A program made the position numbers and the translations under genes. The notes under the pieces were generated by a model. That model searched no databases. It had not been told where the DNA came from and saw nothing but the letters and a program-made list of their open reading frames with translations. This document shows, one piece after another, positions 1-8,368 of a stretch of DNA of 64,000 nt. The first letter of the stretch is position 1. Every line of letters starts with the position of its first letter. This DNA is from Terrihabitans soli (lineage in GTDB: Bacteria > Pseudomonadota > Alphaproteobacteria > Rhizobiales > Methylopilaceae), in NCBI RefSeq assembly GCF_014191545.1, contig NZ_AP023361.1:1578501-1642500 (forward strand), read 5' to 3'.

Positions 1-1
1 C

Positions 2-1507
2 AAAGGCATGGGTCTGGTCGATGCGGTGACGGAAGAACGGCATGTCATCAACGCCGTGAAATCCGTCGTCGACGGCTCGTTCCGCATGCCGAAAAAGCCG
101 CTACCGCAAAAGCTCATCGCTCAGCTGGCGGCAACGAGTTTTGGCCGCCGCCTCGCGGCCAAGAAAATGCGCGCCGAAGCCTCCAAGAAAGCGCCGAAAA
201 AGCATTACCCGGCGCCTTACGCTCTGATCGATCTCTGGGAAGATCTCGGCGGCGAGCCGAAAGTGATGAAGGAAGCGGAGGTCGCAAGCTTCGCCAAGCT
301 GCTGACGACCGATACGGCAAAGAGTCTCGTCCGCGTCTTCTTCCTGCGGGAGAATTTGAAGAAGCTCGCCGGCAAGGCCGAAGAGATGAAGCATGTGCAT
401 GTCATCGGCGCGGGTGCGATGGGCGGCGATATCGCCGCGTGGTGCGCCTGGCAGGGCATTTCCGTCAGTCTTGCCGATATGCAGCCCAAACCTCTGGCAA
501 AAGCTATCGGCAAAGCGGCGGCTCTGTTCGGCAAGATCGGCAAAAAAAGCCGGCTGACGCGCGATGGTCTCGACCGTCTGATCCCGGATCTGCACGGCGA
601 TGGCGTCGGTAGAGCCGATCTCATCATCGAGGCGGTGCCGGAAAATCTCGACATCAAGAAAAAAGTCTATGCGATCGCCGAACAGCGGATGAAGAAGGAC
701 GCAATCCTTGCGACCAACACATCCTCCATTCCGCTCGAAACCCTGCGCGAAGGCCTCGCGCGTCCCGAACGCCTTGTCGGCATCCACTTCTTCAATCCCG
801 TCTCGCGCATGCAGCTGGTCGAGGTCGTCAGCCACGACAAGGCGTCGAAAGAGGCGCTTGCCGCCGCGCGCGCATTCGTCGGCCAGATCGATCGGCTTCC
901 AGCGCCGGTCAAAAGCGCACCGGGCTTCGTCGTCAACCGGGCGCTTCTGCCTTACATGCTAGAGGCCATGGTGCTGCTCGATGAGGGTGTCAAAGCCGAG
1001 ACGATCGACAAAGCGGCTGAAGAGTTCGGCATGCCCATGGGTCCGATCGAGCTTGCCGATCAGGTTGGCCTCGATATCTGCCTGCATGTCGCCGAGGTCC
1101 TGAAGGAAGCGCTGCAATGGCCAATGCCCGATCCGCCGAAATGGCTGCGCGACAAAGTCGCCGCCGGCGATCTCGGAGCCAAGACCGGCCGCGGCATCTA
1201 TGTCTGGACGAAGGGCGAAGCGCAGAAGGAAAAGACCTTCCCCGAGCCCTATGACGGCATGACCGACAGGCTGATCCTGCCGATGCTCAATGTCTGCGCT
1301 ACCCTTTTGCGCGAGGGCGTGGCCGAAAGCGAAGACGTCATCGACGGCGCCATGATTTTCGGAACGGGCTTTGCCCCCTTCCGTGGCGGACCGCTCTATT
1401 ACGCGCGCAAGCGCGGCGTCGAAGAGGTGAGGGCGAAGCTGCGCGAGCTTCAGGCCGCGCATGGCGAACGCTACCGGCCCGATGACGGCTGGGACCTTCT
1501 GAAATGA
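2..1507 (+). CDS. Fatty-acid beta-oxidation multifunctional enzyme (FadJ/FadB type), 5'-truncated by the window
   Basis: C-terminal part of the alpha subunit of the fatty-acid oxidation complex: the end of an enoyl-CoA hydratase domain followed by L-3-hydroxyacyl-CoA dehydrogenase, which oxidises 3-hydroxyacyl-CoA with NAD+. The frame is open to the window edge, and its first residues, KGMGLVDAV, look like the end of a crotonase domain. The ATG at 8 is therefore probably internal. Counting from that Met, the NAD-binding Rossmann motif GAGAMGG is at about residues 134-140. It is followed by the family motifs HFFNPV and GFVVNR and the C-terminal dehydrogenase domains (AKTGRGIYVW). The stop overlaps the next start (ATGA), so the two genes are translationally coupled. 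FadB versus FadJ cannot be decided without the N-terminus. Confidence 0.9.
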   Translation, partial: KGMGLVDAVTEERHVINAVKSVVDGSFRMPKKPLPQKLIAQLAATSFGRRLAAKKMRAEASKKAPKKHYPAPYALIDLWEDLGGEPKVMKEAEVASFAKLLTTDTAKSLVRVFFLRENLKKLAGKAEEMKHVHVIGAGAMGGDIAAWCAWQGISVSLADMQPKPLAKAIGKAAALFGKIGKKSRLTRDGLDRLIPDLHGDGVGRADLIIEAVPENLDIKKKVYAIAEQRMKKDAILATNTSSIPLETLREGLARPERLVGIHFFNPVSRMQLVEVVSHDKASKEALAAARAFVGQIDRLPAPVKSAPGFVVNRALLPYMLEAMVLLDEGVKAETIDKAAEEFGMPMGPIELADQVGLDICLHVAEVLKEALQWPMPDPPKWLRDKVAAGDLGAKTGRGIYVWTKGEAQKEKTFPEPYDGMTDRLILPMLNVCATLLREGVAESEDVIDGAMIFGTGFAPFRGGPLYYARKRGVEEVRAKLRELQAAHGERYRPDDGWDLLK

Positions 1508-3342
1508 AGAAGCCGGGTCCTCCGGCGCGGTTCACCGATCCGGAAGCGCTGGCAGATGCGATTGTCCGGAAAGTCGGACGAAAGATCGTGCTCGCACTGC
1601 CGCTCGGGCTCGGCAAGGCTAATCATGTGGCGAACGCGCTCTATCAGCGTGCCGTCGCCGATCCCTGGATCTCGCTCAACATCTTCACGGCGCTGACGCT
1701 CGAGCCGCCGCGGGCCGGAAGCGAGATCGAAAAGCGTTTCCTCGGTCCGATCAATGAGCGCCTGTTCGGCTCCTATCCCGGGCTTCTTTATGCGGAGGCG
1801 CTCCGCGACGGCACGCTGCCGCCCAATGTCGAGGTCAACGAGTTTTTCATGCTCGCCGGCCGCTGGCTGAACGTGCCGCAAATGCAGCGCCATTACATCG
1901 CCGCGAACTATACGCAGGCGCTGAATTACGTTCTCGACCGGGGGGCGAATGTCGTCGCCCAGCTCGTCGCACGCAAAGGCATGCGCTACAGCATCGCCTC
2001 GAACACCGATATGACGCTCGATATGCTGACGGCGAAGAAAGCGGGCCGCGCCGATTTCCTGTTCGTCGGCCAGGTCAACAGCGAACTTCCCTTCATGGAA
2101 GGTGAAGCCGATCTGCCCTCGACCGCCTTCACCCATATTCTCGAAAGCGAAGACACAGATTTTCCTCTGTTCGCGCCGCCGAAAGAGCCGGTCGATTTCA
2201 CCGATCACGCCGTCGGCGTGCATGTGGCGCGGCTCGTGCCCGATGGCGGCACGCTGCAGATCGGTATCGGCTCCATGGCTGATGCTGTCGTTCACGCGCT
2301 GATCCTGCGCCACAAGAACAATATCGAATTCCGCAAAGCGGTCGGCAATCTATCGCCGCACGAAGGCGGCCATCTCGGACGCTTCAAAGTCGGGCTTTAC
2401 GGCGCGAGCGAAATGCTCGTCGACGGATTTCTGGAGCTCATCCGTGCCGGCGTGCTGAAGCGCATCGGCGACGGCGCTGTTCTTCATGCCGGTTTCTTCC
2501 TCGGCCCGAAATCCTTCTACAAAGAACTGCGCGACATGCCGAAGAAGGAGCGTGCGCGGATCAAAATGACGGCGATATCCTATGTCAATTCGCTGCTCGT
2601 CGATGAAGCGAAGAAGCGCAAGGCGCGCACCGATGCGCGCTTCGTCAACACGGCGATGATGGCGACCTTGAACGGCGCTGTCATCTCCGACGGTCTCGAA
2701 GACGGCCGCGTCGTCTCCGGTGTCGGCGGCCAGCATGATTTCGTCACCCAGGCTTTCGCGCTTGACGGTGCGCGGTCGATCATCACGCTCAACGCCACGC
2801 GTCACAGCAAAGGCGAGACGATTTCCAACATTGTCTGGAATTACGGCCACACGACCGTGCCGCGGCATTTGAAGGACATTATCGTCACCGAATACGGCGT
2901 TGCGGATCTGCGCGGCAAAACCGATCGCGACACGATCGCGGCAATGCTGAATATCGCTGACTCGCGCTTTCAGCCGGAGCTTCTGGCCAAAGCCAAAGCG
3001 TCGGCGAAAATCGAAGGCGATTATGAGATCCCCGCCGCGGCCCGCAGCAACACGCCGGAACGGATCGAGCAGGCGCTCAGTGCGATGAAGAAGAGTTTCC
3101 CGGTCTTTCCGTTCGGCACGGATTTCACCGCAGAAGAGCAGATTCTCCTGCCGGCGCTCGCCAAGCTGAAAGCGGCGTCCGGTTCGCGCAAGGACATGCT
3201 CAAACTCGCATGGCGCGGCTATTCGGTGGAGCTCTCGCGCGAGAAGGAAGAGGCGCTGAGGCGCATCGGCTTCGACCGGCCGCGCGGCATGAAGAACATC
3301 TTCTACGCCGCACTCGTGCGCGCGGCGCTCAAAGATACCTAG
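1504..3342 (+). CDS. Acetyl-CoA hydrolase/CoA-transferase family protein
   Basis: A 612-residue protein of the acetyl-CoA hydrolase/transferase family, which acts on short-chain acyl-CoA thioesters (hydrolysis, or CoA transfer to another acid). The C-terminal domain is clear: GVGGQHDFVTQAF, the likely catalytic region, then ITLNATR and VTEYGVADLRGKT, typical of AcetylCoA_hyd_C. The N-terminal half carries LPLGLGKANH and PHEGGHLGRF. The start is the ATG overlapping the upstream stop by 4 nt. The coupling to a beta-oxidation enzyme suggests a role in acyl-CoA disposal or CoA recycling, but the true acceptor cannot be read from sequence. The 3' end overlaps the convergent flavoprotein gene by 4 nt (shared ctag). 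Confidence 0.85.
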   Translation: MKKPGPPARFTDPEALADAIVRKVGRKIVLALPLGLGKANHVANALYQRAVADPWISLNIFTALTLEPPRAGSEIEKRFLGPINERLFGSYPGLLYAEALRDGTLPPNVEVNEFFMLAGRWLNVPQMQRHYIAANYTQALNYVLDRGANVVAQLVARKGMRYSIASNTDMTLDMLTAKKAGRADFLFVGQVNSELPFMEGEADLPSTAFTHILESEDTDFPLFAPPKEPVDFTDHAVGVHVARLVPDGGTLQIGIGSMADAVVHALILRHKNNIEFRKAVGNLSPHEGGHLGRFKVGLYGASEMLVDGFLELIRAGVLKRIGDGAVLHAGFFLGPKSFYKELRDMPKKERARIKMTAISYVNSLLVDEAKKRKARTDARFVNTAMMATLNGAVISDGLEDGRVVSGVGGQHDFVTQAFALDGARSIITLNATRHSKGETISNIVWNYGHTTVPRHLKDIIVTEYGVADLRGKTDRDTIAAMLNIADSRFQPELLAKAKASAKIEGDYEIPAAARSNTPERIEQALSAMKKSFPVFPFGTDFTAEEQILLPALAKLKAASGSRKDMLKLAWRGYSVELSREKEEALRRIGFDRPRGMKNIFYAALVRAALKDT

Positions 3343-4238
3343 GCGAGATCCTCTTCGATCAATTCGCTGTTGATCTCGAACGCGGCGCAGGCGCCTTCTG
3401 CTGCGGCGACGATGGCGAACTGAATACCCTGCGAAGCATCGCCGGCGACGAACAGGCCGGGGACATTCGTCTCCTCATTGCCCTCGGTGCGCACAAAGCC
3501 CTTTGCGGTCAATTGGCAGCCGAGCTTGGTTGCGAGCGAACAATCGGGTTTGCCGCCGGTGATGAAGAACAGCGCTTTTCTTGCAAGCTGTACGCCGTTC
3601 TCGAAGTGAACGGCTTTCAAGCTTTTGTCATCGCCTTCGAGACGGACGATTTTCTCTTCACGGATAGGGATGCCATTGCGCTGAAGACGAGCGCGGTCCT
3701 CGGCACTGAGCGTTGCCGGACCGTCGGTGCAGAGCACGACATCGTCGCTCCACACTTTCATCTGCAGCGCGAACTTTGCGCATGTGCCATTGCCGTACAC
3801 GGCGATCGGCCGGTCGCGCTCTTCCCAGCCGTCGCAATAGGGGCAGTTGAAGACGCCGTGTCCGTAGAGTTCGGCAAAGCCCGGAATGCCCGGAAGCTTA
3901 TCTTCGGAGCCCGTTGCGAGTAGGAGTTTCCGCGCACGCTCGCGCGCACCATTCTCCATCACGATTTCAAAGCCGCCGCCCTCGCAGAAATTGACGTCGT
4001 CGATGATCGTGTTCTCGCGAATCTCCACGGTCGGATAGTCGCGCAATTCCTCGCGGCCGATCCGGCGTAGTTCATGCGGCAGGACGCCTTCGCGGGTGAT
4101 GAAACCATTGACGCCTCTCGAAACGCTGTTGCGCGGTTTGCCTTCGTCGCAGACGAGGACTTTGCGGCGGCAGCGGCCGAGAATGAGGGCGGCGTTCAGG
4201 CCGGCCGGACCTGCACCGACAATGATGGCGTCATACAT
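3339..4238 (-). CDS. Thioredoxin-reductase-like FAD/NAD(P) oxidoreductase with CPYC motif
   Basis: A 299-residue pyridine nucleotide-disulfide oxidoreductase of the thioredoxin reductase type. The FAD-binding motif VGAGPAGLNAA is at the N-terminus, a second nucleotide-binding segment (AVYGNG) lies mid-protein, and the FAD-contacting GLFVAGDAS is near the C-terminus. The redox-active pair is present as CPYCDG; TrxB enzymes usually have CATC or CAVC. I chose the ATG giving MYDAIIVG because it has a strong ribosome site (GGAAGGAG) and fits the family N-terminus; an upstream in-frame extension looks non-coding. Convergent with the acyl-CoA hydrolase gene. The electron acceptor is unknown; it may not be thioredoxin. 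Confidence 0.85.
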   Translation of the reverse strand: MYDAIIVGAGPAGLNAALILGRCRRKVLVCDEGKPRNSVSRGVNGFITREGVLPHELRRIGREELRDYPTVEIRENTIIDDVNFCEGGGFEIVMENGARERARKLLLATGSEDKLPGIPGFAELYGHGVFNCPYCDGWEERDRPIAVYGNGTCAKFALQMKVWSDDVVLCTDGPATLSAEDRARLQRNGIPIREEKIVRLEGDDKSLKAVHFENGVQLARKALFFITGGKPDCSLATKLGCQLTAKGFVRTEGNEETNVPGLFVAGDASQGIQFAIVAAAEGACAAFEINSELIEEDLA

Positions 4239-4270
4239 GGAAGCTCCTTCCGGAGAAGGAAAGCTTCCCC

Positions 4271-6082
4271 TCAGGCGGATTGTTCCATTTCCTCGCGCAG
4301 CAGTTCGAGGCGCAGCCATTCGTCCTCGGAGGCAGCCCGCTCGGCCTCAGCCGCTGCGAGGGTCGCGCTCGCTTTAGCGAAAGCGGCAGCATCTCGGGCA
4401 TAAAGCTCGGGATCGGCCAAAACGCCCTGCAGCCGCGCGATCTCGGCATCGAGTTTGGCGATTTTCTGCGGCAGCGTTTTCAGTGCGTGCTGATCGTTGA
4501 AGGAGAGTTTTTTCTTGGCGGCGGCGCGGGCAGGGGCGGGCTCGCTGCGTTCGCGCGCGCGGTCCTGTTTGGCCGCGCCTTTCGCTTCGACCCCCTTGCC
4601 GCGCTGAGCGAGCATGTCGGTATAGCCGCCGGCATATTCGGTCCACACGCCTTGGCCTTCCGAGACGATAACCGAAGTGACCGTGCGATCGAGAAAGTCA
4701 CGGTCATGGCTGACGAGGATGACAGTGCCGGGATAGTCCGCGATCATCTCCTGCAAGAGATCGAGCGTTTCGAGATCGAGATCGTTGGTCGGCTCGTCGA
4801 GCACAAGAAGATTAGACGGCTGGGCAAGGGCACGCGCCAATTGAAGCCGTCCGCGCTCGCCGCCCGACAGGCGCGAGATTTCGGTATTGGCCTGCAGCGG
4901 CGTGAACAGAAAGTCCTTCATATAGGACATCACATGCTTCGCCTGGCCGCCGACAAAGACGGTGTCGCCGCGCCCGCCCGTCAAAGCCTCGCGCAGCGTC
5001 CAGGACGGATCGAGGCTCTGGCGCTTCTGGTCCATGCCCGCAATCTCGAGATTTGCGCCGAGCCGGACGCTGCCGCTGTCGGGGGCGAGCACGCCGGTCA
5101 GAAGGTTGATGAGCGTGGTCTTCCCGGCGCCGTTCGGTCCGACAAGACCGACGCGATCGCCGCGGGCAATGCGCGTTGAAAATTCGCTGACGACGGGCAC
5201 GCCGTCCCAGGCTTTTGAAATGGTCTTGGCTTCGATGACGAGCTTGCCCGAGACCGTGCCCTCGGTGACGGTCAGCTTCACATCGCCCTGCGCCTTGCGG
5301 TGCTCGCGATGATCGGTGCGCAGCGTGCCGAGATCGGCGAGGCGGCGGACATTGCGTTTTCTGCGCGCCGTCACGCCATAGCGCAGCCAGTGCTCTTCAT
5401 TGGCGATCTTGCGCGCCAGCTTGTGATGGTCGCGCTCTTCCTGTTCCAGCACATCGTCGCGCCAGGTCTCGAAAGACGCAAAGCCCTGATCGAGACGCCG
5501 CGTCTTGCCGCGATCAAGCCAGACCGTCGCGCGCGACAGGTTTTCGAGAAAGCGCCGGTCATGGCTGATGATGACAAGCGCCGAGCGCAACTGGCCGAGC
5601 CTCTGCTCAAGCCATTCGATGGCAGGCAGATCAAGATGGTTGGTCGGCTCGTCGAGCAGAAGAAGATCGGGATCGGAGACAAGCGCGCGGGCGAGCGCCG
5701 TGCGCCGCGCTTCGCCGCCAGACAGCCGCGACGAATCTTCCGTCCCGCTCATGCCGAGTTCTTCGAGGAGATAGCGCGCGTCATGCGGATCGCTGCCGGG
5801 CGGCAGGCCTGCCGCGACGAAATCGAGGGTCGATGAGAAGCCCGAGAAATCGGGTTCCTGCGCCAGATATTGCTGCGTTGCGCCCGGCTGCAGGAAACGC
5901 GTACCGGAGGTCGGCTCGATCATGCCCGCGGCAATCTTCAGCAGAGTGGATTTTCCCGAGCCGTTGCGGCCGACAAGACAGATCCGGTCGCCAGCAGAGA
6001 CCGACAGCTCCGCTCCCTCGAGCAGAGGTGTGCCGCCGAAGGTCAGGCCGATATCGCGAAGCTGAAGGAGAGGCGGCGGCAT
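4271..6082 (-). CDS. uup: ABC-F ATPase, Uup-type
   Basis: A 603-residue soluble protein with two tandem ABC ATPase domains and no membrane segments, the ABC-F layout of ribosome-associated or DNA-repair ATPases. Domain 1 has Walker A GRNGSGKST (about residue 38), signature LSGGEARR and Walker B LLLLDEPTNHLD. Domain 2 has GPNGAGKTT, LSGGERGR and LLVLDEPTNDLD. The linker between them is charged, and the C-terminal 70 residues form a predicted coiled coil (KLDAEIARLQ onward). That C-terminal extension is the feature that distinguishes Uup from EttA and similar proteins. It lies 32 nt upstream of the flavoprotein start on the same strand, with tRNA-Arg just upstream of its own start. Confidence 0.9.
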   Translation of the reverse strand: MPPPLLQLRDIGLTFGGTPLLEGAELSVSAGDRICLVGRNGSGKSTLLKIAAGMIEPTSGTRFLQPGATQQYLAQEPDFSGFSSTLDFVAAGLPPGSDPHDARYLLEELGMSGTEDSSRLSGGEARRTALARALVSDPDLLLLDEPTNHLDLPAIEWLEQRLGQLRSALVIISHDRRFLENLSRATVWLDRGKTRRLDQGFASFETWRDDVLEQEERDHHKLARKIANEEHWLRYGVTARRKRNVRRLADLGTLRTDHREHRKAQGDVKLTVTEGTVSGKLVIEAKTISKAWDGVPVVSEFSTRIARGDRVGLVGPNGAGKTTLINLLTGVLAPDSGSVRLGANLEIAGMDQKRQSLDPSWTLREALTGGRGDTVFVGGQAKHVMSYMKDFLFTPLQANTEISRLSGGERGRLQLARALAQPSNLLVLDEPTNDLDLETLDLLQEMIADYPGTVILVSHDRDFLDRTVTSVIVSEGQGVWTEYAGGYTDMLAQRGKGVEAKGAAKQDRARERSEPAPARAAAKKKLSFNDQHALKTLPQKIAKLDAEIARLQGVLADPELYARDAAAFAKASATLAAAEAERAASEDEWLRLELLREEMEQSA

Positions 6083-6101
6083 ATTTACTCGTTCACGTCG
6101 C

Positions 6102-6178
6102 TGGCGACCCCGGCAGGGCTCGAACCTGCGACCTGCCGCTTAGAAGGCGGCTGCTCTATCCAGCTGAGCTACGGGGTC
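6102..6178 (-). tRNA. tRNA-Arg (anticodon TCT)
   Basis: Read on the minus strand, this 77-nt cloverleaf has acceptor GACCCCG pairing with CGGGGTC, discriminator G and an encoded CCA. The anticodon stem is GCCGC/GCGGC with loop CTTCTAA, giving anticodon TCT. The T-loop GTTCGAGCC is canonical. Confidence 0.97.
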
Positions 6179-6200
6179 AAACGCGACCGCGAAAGCCGGA

Positions 6201-6506
6201 TCAGTGGGTCCACTGGCCGACCCGGCCCCATTTGAAATTGTCGGAATAGGAGATGACCTTCCGAACCGGCTTTTTGGGTTCCGACACGAGATAGGGCAAG
6301 CCCGCCTTCTCGGCATAGGCGATCGCCTCTTCGCGCGTGTCGAAGTGCAATCTGACCTGGCGCTGGGTGTCGTCGGACGAGGTCCAGCCCATCAGGGGCT
6401 CGATCTGGCGGGCCGTGGCCGGCTCGAAATCGAGAACCCAGCCCTCGGAATTACCGGTTCCGGACTGCATGGCATTGCGGGCGGGCTGATAAATGCGGGC
6501 GGTCAT
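6201..6506 (-). CDS. NADH dehydrogenase accessory subunit, NDUFS4 family
   Basis: A 101-residue homologue of mitochondrial complex I subunit NDUFS4 (18 kDa/AQDQ). In alphaproteobacteria it is a supernumerary subunit on the peripheral arm of NADH:ubiquinone oxidoreductase. It starts MTARIYQPAR, typical of the family, and contains WVLDFEP, LMGWTSSDDT, a central REEAIAYAEK helix and the C-terminal SDNFKWGRVGQWTH signature. The gene stands alone between two tRNA genes, away from any nuo cluster in this window. That is usual for this subunit. The start is preceded by GAGAGAAACG. Confidence 0.95.
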   Translation of the reverse strand: MTARIYQPARNAMQSGTGNSEGWVLDFEPATARQIEPLMGWTSSDDTQRQVRLHFDTREEAIAYAEKAGLPYLVSEPKKPVRKVISYSDNFKWGRVGQWTH

Positions 6507-6550
6507 CGTTTCTCTCGTCCCCAGTTCCCAAACAGTTCCCGGGCCTTGCG

Positions 6551-6627
<77 letters not shown>

Positions 6628-6744
6628 AAATCTCAACAAGTTCAGGTTCTGACATGGGAGTATGAAGGCGGCAAGTCTGCAGCGGGTTAACGCGAGAGCC
6701 TTCCCCAGAGGGGCGTGTTTTCCTGCCACGTTGCGGCAATGCCA

Positions 6745-6774
6745 CAGACATCGGGCAGGGTAACAAGCTATAAA
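6745..6774 (+). promoter_or_regulatory. Predicted sigma-70 promoter of the outer-membrane protein gene
   Basis: CAGACA, an 18-nt spacer and TATAAA at 6769-6774. Transcription would start about 17 nt before the start codon at 6798, leaving room for the AGGGGAG ribosome site at 6785-6791. The -35 match is weak. Confidence 0.35.
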
Positions 6775-6797
6775 ACATGGAATCAGGGGAGTTGGGC

Positions 6798-7507
6798 ATG
6801 AAATCGGCTTTGTATGCGGTTGCGGCTTTGGGGCCCTCGCCATTTCGGTGCCGGCACTCGCGGCCGACGTTCCGGTCGAGCAGTCCTATCCCGCGGCGAC
6901 GGTCGGCTATTACAACTGGACCGGCGCCTATTTCGGCCTTCAGGCCGGCTACAGCTTCGGCACCGTCGAGACATCATCGTCCCCGACCATCGGTGCCTAT
7001 GACACCGATTACGACTTCGACCATTTCGTCGGCGGCGTCACGGCCGGCTACAATCATCAATTCGGCAATTGGGTCGTCGGCGGTGAGATCGACGCCAGCT
7101 TCACCGACGCCGAAGAGAGCATCGATCCCGGCATCACCGGCATCGACGAATACCAGTCCGATCTCGACTGGCTGGCCACGGCGCGCGTGCGCGTCGGCTA
7201 TGCCTTCGACAACATCCTCGTTTACGCCACAGCCGGCGGCGCCGCTGCAGAAACCGAAGACGCGATCGACATGGGCCTCGATGGCGTTCTCAGCGAACGC
7301 CGCAGCCGCAAGGGCTGGACGGCAGGCGCCGGCTTCGAATGGGGCATCAACGAAAACTGGACCGCCAAGGGCGAGTATCTCTATGTCGATCTCGGCGAAG
7401 AGACCGTCAGCGAAAATGGCCCGATCGTTTTCCCCGACGCGACCGATACAGTCGATTTCGAGCACATCTATCATCTGGGCCGCGTGGGCGTGAATTACCG
7501 CTTCTGA
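6798..7507 (+). CDS. Outer-membrane beta-barrel protein (Omp25/RopB-like), frameshift in signal peptide
   Basis: The mature part is a small eight-strand-type porin-like barrel common in Hyphomicrobiales. It begins ADVPVEQSY, has NWTGAYFGLQAGYSFG as first strand, and alternates aromatic and glycine strands to the classic C-terminal VGVNYRF. The ATG at 6798 has a strong ribosome site (AGGGGAG, 6 nt spacing) and encodes MKSALYAVAALG. The frame then runs off; the barrel frame is entered one base later. Adding one G to the run of four G at 6830-6833 joins both halves into a perfect signal peptide, continuing ALAISVPALA and cleaving before ADV. Without that base only a GTG at 6848 could start the barrel frame, with no complete signal. 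The cause may be sequencing error, real mutation or a phase-variable tract. A terminator follows. Confidence 0.85.
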
Positions 7508-7529
7508 AGTGCGTCTCTCCCAAGAATAA

Positions 7530-7554
7530 CCCCGGCTTCGGCCGGGGTTTTTTT
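7530..7554 (+). terminator. Rho-independent terminator of the outer-membrane protein gene
   Basis: A 7-bp perfect GC stem (CCCCGGC/GCCGGGG) closed by a TTCG tetraloop and followed by seven T, 22 nt after the stop codon. Confidence 0.92.
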
Positions 7555-7648
7555 GTGCCTCGGAAGGGCCAGGACTGCCATTTTGCGTCCTTGAAATGGC
7601 CATATCCGCAGGGCGGGATGCCCCCAGCTGAGAACGAGGGGATATCTC

Positions 7649-7957
7649 ATGCGTTTTGGACTTCTGACGGTGGCGCTTGTCGCCGCTGGCGGGCCGGCCA
7701 TGGCCCAGGCCGTCATGCCCAATCATCTCGACTGCCGTTTCGAACCAGCGACCCAACAGCTGACCTGTCCGGAAATTCCGATGCCGAGCGGCCGTTCTTC
7801 GGCCGAGCCTGCGCCCGCAGCGCTTCCCGCGCCGGCCGGCGATACGGCCACGGGCTCTGCCGAGCGGAACGCCCATTGCGCCGCCAAATACAAAAGCTTC
7901 GATCCCCAAACCGGCATGTACAAGAGCTTCACCGGCAAACTGCGGCCATGCGTCTGA
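7649..7957 (+). CDS. BA14K-like small exported protein
   Basis: A 102-residue protein with a clear signal peptide (MRFGLLTVALVAAGGPAMAQ, cleavage after AMA). A Pro/Ala-rich spacer is followed by a C-terminal BA14K-like module: CAAKYKSFDPQTGMYKSF then GKLRPC. The pattern Cys, K-S-F-D-P-x-T-G-x-Y, G and a final Cys is the hallmark of the family; these proteins are exported and have been described as lectin-like or immunoreactive in Brucella. A second Cys pair (CRF, LTCP) near the N-terminus may form a disulfide. The ribosome site AGGGG precedes the ATG. Function here is unknown; it is probably periplasmic. Confidence 0.8.
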   Translation: MRFGLLTVALVAAGGPAMAQAVMPNHLDCRFEPATQQLTCPEIPMPSGRSSAEPAPAALPAPAGDTATGSAERNAHCAAKYKSFDPQTGMYKSFTGKLRPCV

Positions 7958-8040
7958 CGGCACGCGCTTTGCGCCTCTTCCTGCGTCGCCCTGGATATCG
8001 TGCCGAAACGGCACGGCCGGGCCTCGCAAGGGGATTGCAG

Positions 8041-8247
8041 GTGTCTCGTACAGTGCCCGGAAATGAGACGGTCGAGGGCCGCGATCATGCCTTCCGCACC
8101 CGCGTCCGGCGCTTTGCCGGCGTCGATATCGAGCTCGGCCTCGACGCCATTTCCCCGCGTCCGGAACTGGTTCATTCGGCCCCTGGCGGCGAGCGCTTGG
8201 AGAGCCGTGTGCTGCGTTTCGTCCACCGCCGCCTGACACGCTCCTAA
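8041..8247 (+). CDS. Small hypothetical protein (about 68 aa)
   Basis: I do not recognise this protein. A GTG start is preceded at 7 nt by AAGGGG. The frame uses GC-rich third positions like its neighbours (for example GTC GAT ATC GAG CTC GGC CTC GAC), which supports coding. The product is basic (RVRRFAGVDI, VLRFVHRRLTRS) with no membrane segment or recognisable motif. The frame is open further upstream to an ATG at 7948 that would overlap the BA14K-like gene by 10 nt. The start is therefore uncertain, and the gene itself is only moderately supported. Confidence 0.45.
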   Translation: MSRTVPGNETVEGRDHAFRTRVRRFAGVDIELGLDAISPRPELVHSAPGGERLESRVLRFVHRRLTRS

Positions 8248-8307
8248 ATCATTGAAAAATAACTGGTTTTAATGTCGCATTTCCGGTGCGGAAAGGCCCG
8301 TTCCGCC

Positions 8308-8336
8308 TTGGTTTAAGGGCTGGAATCGCCTATCTT
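8308..8336 (+). promoter_or_regulatory. Predicted sigma-70 promoter of gyrA
   Basis: TTGGTT, a 17-nt spacer and TATCTT, with the -10 ending 33 nt before the GTG start of gyrA. This is the best match in the 120-nt gap; it was judged by eye only. Confidence 0.35.
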
Positions 8337-8368
8337 CAGGGCTCTTCCTCACAAGAGCTCTGTGCATC

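Noticed and set aside
4239-4319. Upstream extension of the CPYC flavoprotein
   Set aside because: The added 27 residues have no family match and bypass the strong GGAAGGAG ribosome site directly before MYDAIIVG.
7723-8239. Minus-strand genes across 7.7-8.2 kb
   Set aside because: Opposite the BA14K-like gene and the small basic protein; the translations are compositional mirrors without motifs.
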